Assembly: GCA_036555615.1 (NCBI GenBank)
Contig: DATBKZ010000034.1
Coordinates: forward strand, 62,001-126,000
DNA: 64,000 nt
Direction: 5' to 3'
From: SG8-41 sp036555615
GTDB lineage: Bacteria > Pseudomonadota > Gammaproteobacteria > Burkholderiales > SG8-41
Made by a program: the position numbers and the translations under genes. Positions 58,317 through 64,000 of this stretch are shown one piece after another. Position 1 is the stretch's first letter, and every line of letters begins with the position of its first letter. A model generated the notes under the pieces. The model ran no database searches. It worked only from the letters and a program-made list of their open reading frames with translations, and was not told the DNA's origin.

Positions 58317-59143
58317 TTTTCGACTTCGGCAAGCAGCTTCCGCGTGGCGAGCGCGGCCTCGCGGGCGACCTCCTCCGGCGGCCGCGACCAGTACTCGGGA
58401 TTCGGCGCTTCGTAGCTCAGGTAGCCGGGATAGTTCTTTTCCATGAGGAGCTCGAACACCTCACGCCAGCGCACCTTGCCGAGGCCGGGCGGCAGGCGAT
58501 CGGTGGGCCGCTTCGCGGCATCGGGTGGACCAGCCGGAACGTCGCTGTACTGGAAGGCAAAGATCTCCCCGGGCGCGACATCCGCGAAGCCGCGCCCACC
58601 CGCGCCGCTGCGCTCGAGGTGGTAGGCGTCGAACAGCAGACCGCAGCTCGGATGGTGGGCGAGCGCGACGACTTCGCGGCCGGCTTCCAGGCTGTTGATC
58701 ACCTGGTGCTGCGAATTGAACTCGAGCGCGAGCCGCACGCCGTGCGCTTTCGCGATCTCGCCGCCTTTCCTGAAATTGGCGGCGCCTTCGCGCAGCGTGC
58801 CCGGCGGGTTCTGCCCCGGTGCGATCATCACCAGTTCACAACCGAGCGCAGCGGCATTGGCGCAGGTTTCGTCGAGCACCGCGAGCAGCCGCTCGAGCTC
58901 CGCCCCCTGCGCAAAAATAAGGCCATACTCGGTGCCCAGGCAGGCGACCGTGAGGCCGCTTGCCCGTACCAGATCCAGGACCTGACCGTTGGTCATGCCG
59001 GCGTCGAAGCAGCGCGTGAAATCGACACGCCGCAGCTCCACCGCGTTCCAGCCGCCGCGCTTCGCGGCCTGCAGAACATTTGCAAGCGGCGACGTGTCGA
59101 GCGTCCACGTGTGCAGCGCCAGTCGATCTCGCATCTTGTGCAT
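58313..59143 (-). CDS. Sugar phosphate isomerase/epimerase-like TIM barrel
   Basis: A 276-residue member of the xylose-isomerase-like/AP-endonuclease-2 superfamily. Metal-ligand strands are visible in ALEFNSQHQVI (Glu), LLFDAYHLERSG (Asp and His) and YLSYEAPNPEYW (Glu). The family covers hydroxypyruvate isomerase, inosose dehydratase and ketose epimerases; the substrate is not resolved here. ATG 59143 and ATG 59134 are both possible starts. It is co-translated with gluQ and divergent from the NADH dehydrogenase. Confidence 0.88.
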   Translation of the reverse strand: MHKMRDRLALHTWTLDTSPLANVLQAAKRGGWNAVELRRVDFTRCFDAGMTNGQVLDLVRASGLTVACLGTEYGLIFAQGAELERLLAVLDETCANAAALGCELVMIAPGQNPPGTLREGAANFRKGGEIAKAHGVRLALEFNSQHQVINSLEAGREVVALAHHPSCGLLFDAYHLERSGAGGRGFADVAPGEIFAFQYSDVPAGPPDAAKRPTDRLPPGLGKVRWREVFELLMEKNYPGYLSYEAPNPEYWSRPPEEVAREAALATRKLLAEVEK

Positions 59144-59233
59144 AGGGGCCAGTTCCAGGACGGGAAGCGTCTGCCGGAGGTGAATGGGTAGTATAAACTG
59201 GACGCGTTTTCCCTCCGGATGTCCTGAACAATC

Positions 59234-60553
59234 GTGAGCACGCCCGACCTGCATCGCGTCGTCATCGTCGGCGGCGGCGCGGGCGGAATCGAGCTTGCGA
59301 CCCGGCTCGGTGACACGCTCGGGCGCAAGGGCCGCGCGCGCGTAACGCTGATCGACCGCTCGCGCACGCATCTGTGGAAGCCGCTGCTGCACGAATTCGC
59401 GGCAGGCAGCATGGATCTCGACCACCACGCCCTCGACTACCTCGCGCAGGCGCGCTGGCACCACTTTCGGTTCCAGCTCGGGGAGATGGACGGCCTCGAC
59501 CGCGCGCGCAAGGTCGTGCGGGTCGCGCCCACGCTCGACGAGGACGGACGCGAGTTGATTCCACGCCGTGAGATTCCCTACGACACCCTCGTGATGGCGA
59601 TCGGGAGCCTCTCCAACGACTTCGGCACGCCGGGCGCGCGCGAGCATGCCATCAGCCTCGACACGGCGGCGCAGGCGGAACGCTTCCACCGGTCGCTCGT
59701 CAACGCCTGCATCCGGGCCAATGCCCAGCACGAGCCGCTTGCGCCCGAGCAGCTCAAGGTCGCCATCATCGGCGCGGGCGCGACCGGCGTCGAGCTCGCG
59801 GCGGAGCTGCACAAGACCACGCGCGAGCTGGTCGCCTACGGGCTGGACAAGATCGATCCCGAGAAGGACGTGCGGTTGACGATCATAGAGGCGGCGCAGC
59901 GCATCCTCCCGGCGGTGCCGGAGCGTGTGTCGAAGGCGGCGGCCGGGTTGCTGCGCGATCTCAGCGTCCGCGTGCTCACCAGCGAGCGCGTGACGGAGGT
60001 GCGGCCGGACGGCGTTCTGACCGCGAGCGGAAAACGGATTCCGGCGGAACTGACGGTGTGGGCCGCCGGCATCAAGGCGCCCGATTTCCTGAAGGACATC
60101 GGCGGCCTCGAGTCGAACCGCATGAACCAGCTGGTGGTGAAGCAGACGCTCGACACCACGCGCGATCCCGATATCTTCGCGATCGGCGATTGCGCGGCCT
60201 GCCCGTGGCCGGGACGCCGGCGCGATGTGCCGCCGACCGCGCAGGCAGCGCACCAGCAAGCCTCGCATCTCGCGCGCATGCTGCCGCGCCGGCTTGCCGG
60301 CAGGCCGCTCAAGCCCTGGGAGTACCGCGACTTCGGCTCGCTGGTCTCGTTCGGGGAATACTCCACGATCGGCAGCCTGATGGGGGTGCTGCTCGGCGGC
60401 ACGATCTTCATCGAGGGGCTCTTCGCGCGCTTCATGTATGTCTCGCTCTACCGCATGCACGTCTACGCGCTGCACGGATTCGCCAAGATGGCGTTCGACA
60501 CGCTGGCCAAGCTCATCACGCGGCGCACGGAGCCGCGCGTCAAGCTGCACTGA
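59234..60553 (+). CDS. ndh: Type II NADH dehydrogenase (NDH-2)
   Basis: A 439-residue FAD-dependent NADH:quinone oxidoreductase. The FAD loop is VVIVGGGAGGIELA, the NADH loop VAIIGAGATGVELAAEL, and FAIGDCAACP binds FAD. AAHQQASHLAR lies in the quinone-side segment typical of NDH-2. The C-terminal part (FIEGLFARFMYVSLYRMH) is an amphipathic membrane anchor. It starts at GTG 59234. It donates electrons to the quinone pool without pumping protons. 87 bp separate it from the thioredoxin operon. Confidence 0.93.
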   Translation: MSTPDLHRVVIVGGGAGGIELATRLGDTLGRKGRARVTLIDRSRTHLWKPLLHEFAAGSMDLDHHALDYLAQARWHHFRFQLGEMDGLDRARKVVRVAPTLDEDGRELIPRREIPYDTLVMAIGSLSNDFGTPGAREHAISLDTAAQAERFHRSLVNACIRANAQHEPLAPEQLKVAIIGAGATGVELAAELHKTTRELVAYGLDKIDPEKDVRLTIIEAAQRILPAVPERVSKAAAGLLRDLSVRVLTSERVTEVRPDGVLTASGKRIPAELTVWAAGIKAPDFLKDIGGLESNRMNQLVVKQTLDTTRDPDIFAIGDCAACPWPGRRRDVPPTAQAAHQQASHLARMLPRRLAGRPLKPWEYRDFGSLVSFGEYSTIGSLMGVLLGGTIFIEGLFARFMYVSLYRMHVYALHGFAKMAFDTLAKLITRRTEPRVKLH

Positions 60554-60640
60554 CGCGCCATTTCACTTGGGGACGAGGGCGAAGGGATGAAGGACGAGGA
60601 GCCATGCTAAGATGCTCCTCCCTTCGGACTGGAGCGCTTC

Positions 60641-61015
60641 GTGGCTACCGTCGAGCTGACCAAGAGCAATTTCGAAGACGTCGTCAGTACGAACGAACTA
60701 GTGATCGTTGACTTCTGGGCCTCGTGGTGCGGGCCGTGCAAGAGCTTTGCGCCGGTGTTCGATGCGGCATCCGAGCAGCACCTGGATATCGTTTTCGGCA
60801 AGGTCAACGCCGACAGCGAGCAGGATCTGGCGGCGGCTTTCAGCATCCGCTCGATCCCTTTCGTCATGTTGTTCCGCGAGAAGGTCGTTCTCTTCGCGCA
60901 GGCCGGCGCGTTGCCGGCGGAAGGCCTGGAAAGCATCATTCGCCAGGCGCGCGCGCTCGACATGGCGCAGGTCCATAAGGAAATTGCCGAGCAGCAGGCC
61001 CAGCAACAGCAATGA
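60641..61015 (+). CDS. Thioredoxin-family protein
   Basis: A 124-residue thioredoxin fold with the classical active site WCGPC (in FWASWCGPCKSF) and cis-Pro in RSIPFVML. No signal peptide, so it is cytosolic. The C-terminus ends in a Gln/Ala-rich helix (EIAEQQAQQQQ) beyond the fold. It starts at GTG; its stop overlaps the ATG of the RND adaptor gene (ATGA), an unusual partner for a thioredoxin. The partner protein is unknown. Confidence 0.92.
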   Translation: MATVELTKSNFEDVVSTNELVIVDFWASWCGPCKSFAPVFDAASEQHLDIVFGKVNADSEQDLAAAFSIRSIPFVMLFREKVVLFAQAGALPAEGLESIIRQARALDMAQVHKEIAEQQAQQQQ

Positions 61016-62091
61016 TCCTGAAGCGCGTTTGCGCTATCGCGTTGTCGGGGCTCCTCGCGGCTGCGCCGGCGGTGATGGCGCAGGCGCCGAAGGCCAAGCC
61101 GTCGGGGCTGCCGGTCAAGGCGGCGCCGGTCAGGATCGGAACGGTTACCGATGACGTCACAGCGGTCGGAACGTTGCTCGCGAACGAGTCCGTGATGATC
61201 CGTCCCGAGGTCGCCGGTCGCGTGGCGGCGATTCATTTCAAGGAAGGGCAGGCGGTGGCGGTGGGCGCGCGGCTGGTGGCGCTCGACGCGGAAGAACTCC
61301 GCGCTCAGCTCGACGCGAGCCGGGCAGACGAGCGCCTGACCGGGCAGCGCGCCGAGCGCGCGGCCGAGCTCTTCAAGAAGAACTTCATCAGCCAGCAGGC
61401 GCTCGAGGACGCGCGCGAGGCGCACAAGAAAGCGACCGCGCAGCGCCGTGAGAACGAGGCGCGGCTCGCCAAAGCGGATATCCGCGCGCCATTCGCCGGC
61501 ATCGTCGGGCTGCGCCAGGTGAGCCCCGGCGCCTACCTCAGGGCGGGCGACGACATCGCGCGGCTCGACAAGATCGACGTGATGAAGCTCGATTTCCGCG
61601 TGCCGGAGCTCTACGTCGGCAGAATCCGCCGCGACCAGCCGGTCACGGTGCGGGTCGACGCGTTTCCCGGCGAGGCGTTCGCCGGGCGGGTGTACGCCGT
61701 CGAGACCGCAGTTGACGTTCAGACGCGCACGGTGCTGTTGCGCGGGCGCGTCGAGAACCGCGGCGCGCGGCTGCGGCCCGGCATGTTCGCGCGGGTGACG
61801 CTCGAGCTCGGGACGACCGAGAAGGCGACGCTGGTGCCGGAGCAGTCGATCGTGCCGCGCGGCGGACGCAATTTCGTGTTCCGCGTGATCGATGGGAAGG
61901 CGGTGCTGACCGAAGTCGCGGTCGGCGCCCGCAGCCCCGGGCAGGTCGAGATCGTGAGAGGCGTGAAGCCCGGCGAGCGGGTCGTGACCGACGGCCAGAT
62001 GAGGCTCCAGGACGGCGTGCCGGTGACCGTGCTGCCCGACAAGCCGCCCCCAACCGCCTCCCCTTCGCCCGCGGAGTCGAAGGGATCCTGA
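61012..62091 (+). CDS. RND efflux periplasmic adaptor (membrane fusion protein)
   Basis: 359 residues: Sec signal (about 1-24, AVMAQA), lipoyl half-motif IRPEVAGRVAAIHFKEGQAVAVG, a short alpha-hairpin (about 98-150), second lipoyl half IRAPFAGIVGLRQVSPGAYL, beta-barrel and membrane-proximal domains. The signal lacks a lipobox. It links the inner-membrane pump to an outer-membrane channel. The pump gene follows after 32 bp; no outer-membrane factor is visible before the window ends. Confidence 0.94.
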   Translation: MILKRVCAIALSGLLAAAPAVMAQAPKAKPSGLPVKAAPVRIGTVTDDVTAVGTLLANESVMIRPEVAGRVAAIHFKEGQAVAVGARLVALDAEELRAQLDASRADERLTGQRAERAAELFKKNFISQQALEDAREAHKKATAQRRENEARLAKADIRAPFAGIVGLRQVSPGAYLRAGDDIARLDKIDVMKLDFRVPELYVGRIRRDQPVTVRVDAFPGEAFAGRVYAVETAVDVQTRTVLLRGRVENRGARLRPGMFARVTLELGTTEKATLVPEQSIVPRGGRNFVFRVIDGKAVLTEVAVGARSPGQVEIVRGVKPGERVVTDGQMRLQDGVPVTVLPDKPPPTASPSPAESKGS

Positions 62092-62123
62092 TTTTCCTTC
62101 GTCAGTCATCCCTCATCCCTCAG

Positions 62124-64000
62124 ATGTTCCTGCCCGAGCTTTCGATCCGCCGTCCCGTCCTGGCGACGGTGATGAGCCTCGTCATCGTGCTCCTCGGGGT
62201 CATCTCCTTCCTGCGCCTGTCGGTGCGCGAGTACCCGAAGATCGACACCCCGGTGGTCTCGGTGCGCACCGTCTATACCGGCGCGAGCGCGCAGGTGATC
62301 GAGTCCCAGGTCACGCAGCCGCTCGAGGACTCGCTCTCCGGCATCGAGGGCATACGCACCATCAAGTCGGTGTCGCGCGAGGAAGTTTCGCAGATTGCGG
62401 TCGAATTCGTTCCCGAGCGCGACGTGGATGCCGCGGCGAACGACGTGCGCGACCGCGTGGCGCGGGTGCGGGGGCTCCTGCCCGACGAGGTGGACGAGCC
62501 GGTCGTCTCGAAGATCGAGGCCGACGCGCAGGCGATCCTGTGGCTCGCGTTCTACAGCGACCGCCACGATGCCCTCTTCATCACCGACTATGCCGACCGC
62601 TACGTCGCGGACTCGCTGAAGGCGCTGCCCGGGGTGGCGAGCGTCATCATGGGCGGGGCGCGCAAGTACGCGATGCGCATCTGGGTGGACCGCGACCGGC
62701 TCGCCGGATTCGGGTTGACGCCGCTCGACGTCGAGAACGCGTTGCGGCGCCAGAACATCGAGGTGCCCTCGGGGCGCATCGAGAGCCGGGCCCGGGAGTT
62801 CACGGTCCTGACCGAGACCGACTTGAGGACGCCGGAGCAGTTCAACGACCTCATCATCACCGAGGCGCGCGGCTACCCCGTCCGGCTGAAGGACATCGGG
62901 CGCGCCGAGCTCGGCGCGCAGGACGAGCGCAACGTCGTGCGCGTCAACGGCAATCCGGCGATGGGGCTGGGCATCGTGAAGCAATCCACGGCCAACACGC
63001 TGGCGGTGGCGGAGGCGGTGAAGGCGCAGATACCCGGCATCGAGGCCGCGCTGCCCGAGGGACTGAAGGTATTCGTCGCGTTCGACTCCTCGCTTTTCAT
63101 CAACGCCTCGATCAAGGCGGTCTATCGGGCGATTTTCGACGCGATGGTGCTAGTGACGCTGGTGATCTTCCTCTTTCTGCGCTCGTTCCGCTCCACCCTC
63201 ATTCCCTTCGTCACCATCCCGGTGTCGTTGATCGGCGCGTGCTTCTTCCTGTGGATCTTCGGATTCACCATCAACATCCTGACGCTGCTCGGCATCGTGC
63301 TGGCGATCGGGCTCGTGGTGGATGACGCGATCGTGGTGCTGGAGAACATCCACCGCCACATCGAGGAAGGCATGTCGCCGTTGACGGCAGCGCTCCGGGG
63401 CAGCCGCGAGATTGCCTTTGCCGTCGTGGCGATGACGATCACGCTCGCGGCCGTGTTCGTGCCGCTCGTGTTCACCACCGGCAATACCGGCAAGCTCTTC
63501 ACCGAGTTCGCGCTGACCGTGGCCATGGCGGTGCTGGTGTCCGGCTTTGTGTCGCTCACGCTCACGCCCATGATGTGCTCGAAGCTGCTCAAGCATCATG
63601 CCCGGCACGGCGCGATCTATAACGCGACCGAGCGCTGGTTCGCGGCGTTAAACAGCGGCTACCGCCGCTCCCTCGGCTGGGCGCTGCGCCACCGCGCGTG
63701 GATGGTGGCGGGCTATGGCGCGGTGCTGGCGGCGATGTTCGCAACCGGGGCCGCGCTCAAATGGGAGCTGGCGCCGAACGAAGATCGCGGCTTCATCCTC
63801 GGCGTGATGCTGGCGCCCGAGGGCTCGACCCTTGAGTACACCGACGGCTATGCGCGCATCTGGGAAGAGATCTACCGGGAAGTGCCGGAGATCCGGAGCT
63901 ACTTCGTCGTGGTGGCGCCGGGGCTCGAACGGCCCAATCCGGTCAATTTCGGGCTCTCCTTCGTGCGGCTTACGCCGTGGCAGGAGCGTTCCCGCAGCCA
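62124..64000 (+). CDS. RND multidrug efflux pump, HAE-1 (AcrB-like) family, 3' truncated by window edge
   Basis: The first 625 codons of an inner-membrane proton-driven pump; about 400 residues are missing. It opens FLPELSIRRPVLATVMSLVI (TM1), then the porter domain with EYPKIDTPVVSVRTVYTGAS and GGARKYAMRIWVDRDRLA. TM4 has the paired aspartates Asp400-Asp401 in GLVVDDAIVVLENI, equivalent to AcrB D407/D408, so proton relay is expected. The frame is open to the last base. ATG 62124 has no clear ribosome-binding site, and coupling to the adaptor gene is likely. Confidence 0.95.
   Translation, partial: MFLPELSIRRPVLATVMSLVIVLLGVISFLRLSVREYPKIDTPVVSVRTVYTGASAQVIESQVTQPLEDSLSGIEGIRTIKSVSREEVSQIAVEFVPERDVDAAANDVRDRVARVRGLLPDEVDEPVVSKIEADAQAILWLAFYSDRHDALFITDYADRYVADSLKALPGVASVIMGGARKYAMRIWVDRDRLAGFGLTPLDVENALRRQNIEVPSGRIESRAREFTVLTETDLRTPEQFNDLIITEARGYPVRLKDIGRAELGAQDERNVVRVNGNPAMGLGIVKQSTANTLAVAEAVKAQIPGIEAALPEGLKVFVAFDSSLFINASIKAVYRAIFDAMVLVTLVIFLFLRSFRSTLIPFVTIPVSLIGACFFLWIFGFTINILTLLGIVLAIGLVVDDAIVVLENIHRHIEEGMSPLTAALRGSREIAFAVVAMTITLAAVFVPLVFTTGNTGKLFTEFALTVAMAVLVSGFVSLTLTPMMCSKLLKHHARHGAIYNATERWFAALNSGYRRSLGWALRHRAWMVAGYGAVLAAMFATGAALKWELAPNEDRGFILGVMLAPEGSTLEYTDGYARIWEEIYREVPEIRSYFVVVAPGLERPNPVNFGLSFVRLTPWQERSRS

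Noticed and set aside
58313..60550. 745-residue minus-strand protein covering the isomerase and the NADH dehydrogenase region
   Set aside because: Only the last 276 residues match a TIM-barrel family; the rest is antisense to NDH-2.
60565..60603. GGGACGAGGGCGAAGGGATGAAGGACGAGG tract, with a similar reversed tract at 62094-62122, as a mobile repeat family
   Set aside because: The two tracts share only loose purine-rich composition, no exact long unit, and no flanking target-site duplications.

Overview
The window is GC-rich, gene-dense DNA that looks like a betaproteobacterial chromosome, probably Burkholderiales-like and possibly uncultured. The reasons are two Bug/TctC-type solute receptors, a phasin with a lysine/alanine-rich tail, a MalQ-TreY fusion and a TreS-maltokinase fusion, frequent GTG/TTG starts and many 4-bp stop/start overlaps. 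No rRNA, tRNA, CRISPR array, insertion sequence or prophage was seen. Both ends cut a gene: the left end removes about 204 N-terminal residues of glgB, and the right end truncates an RND pump.

Region 1 (1-22484) is an alpha-glucan/trehalose island. It holds glgB, glgE, a treS-maltokinase fusion, a small CmpX-like channel, glgX, convergent glgP, treZ, a 1701-residue malQ-treY fusion, and otsB-mscS-otsA. All three main trehalose routes (OtsAB, TreYZ, TreS) and the GlgE route from trehalose back to glucan are encoded side by side, with two mechanosensitive-channel-type genes placed among them. The same strand continues (22516-25711) with a CPA2 antiporter, a YbdK-type carboxylate-amine ligase and a class I gamma-glutamyl hydrolase, so the block reads as an osmotic-stress and carbon-storage locus.

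Region 2 (25766-36490) is membrane and ion homeostasis: NfeD protease, slipin, a Ca2+/cation antiporter, then a ten-gene Mrp-like operon in the order E-F-G-MbhD/E-B-C-D-D-orf83-D. It has no full-length MrpA and three D/NuoL-type subunits, each keeping the pumping Glu and Lys.

Region 3 (36731-49043) holds a TRAP transporter (Tat-exported receptor, then a strong terminator, then the two permease subunits) with an amidase, a 55-residue membrane protein and a 2-hydroxyacid dehydrogenase. It continues with a GGDEF/EAL protein with a degenerate EAL metal motif, a CBS protein, a molybdopterin-binding-like protein, a phasin under a consensus sigma-70 promoter flanked by PhaR-like boxes, a HIT hydrolase and a Bug receptor.

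Region 4 (49044-53991, minus strand) is the most enigmatic part. It is a six-gene, almost gapless operon of two Gfo/Idh/MocA oxidoreductases, a creatininase-family hydrolase, a cupin, a 2-hydroxyacid dehydrogenase and a CMD-fold protein without its usual cysteines. I read it as a candidate undescribed catabolic pathway, perhaps for a cyclitol or ketosugar. Next come an FrsA-like hydrolase and a second Bug receptor, separated by a terminator.

Region 5 (56484-64000) holds a patatin lipoprotein, gluQ, a sugar-phosphate isomerase-like TIM barrel, a type II NADH dehydrogenase, and a thioredoxin / membrane-fusion-protein / RND pump operon running off the end.
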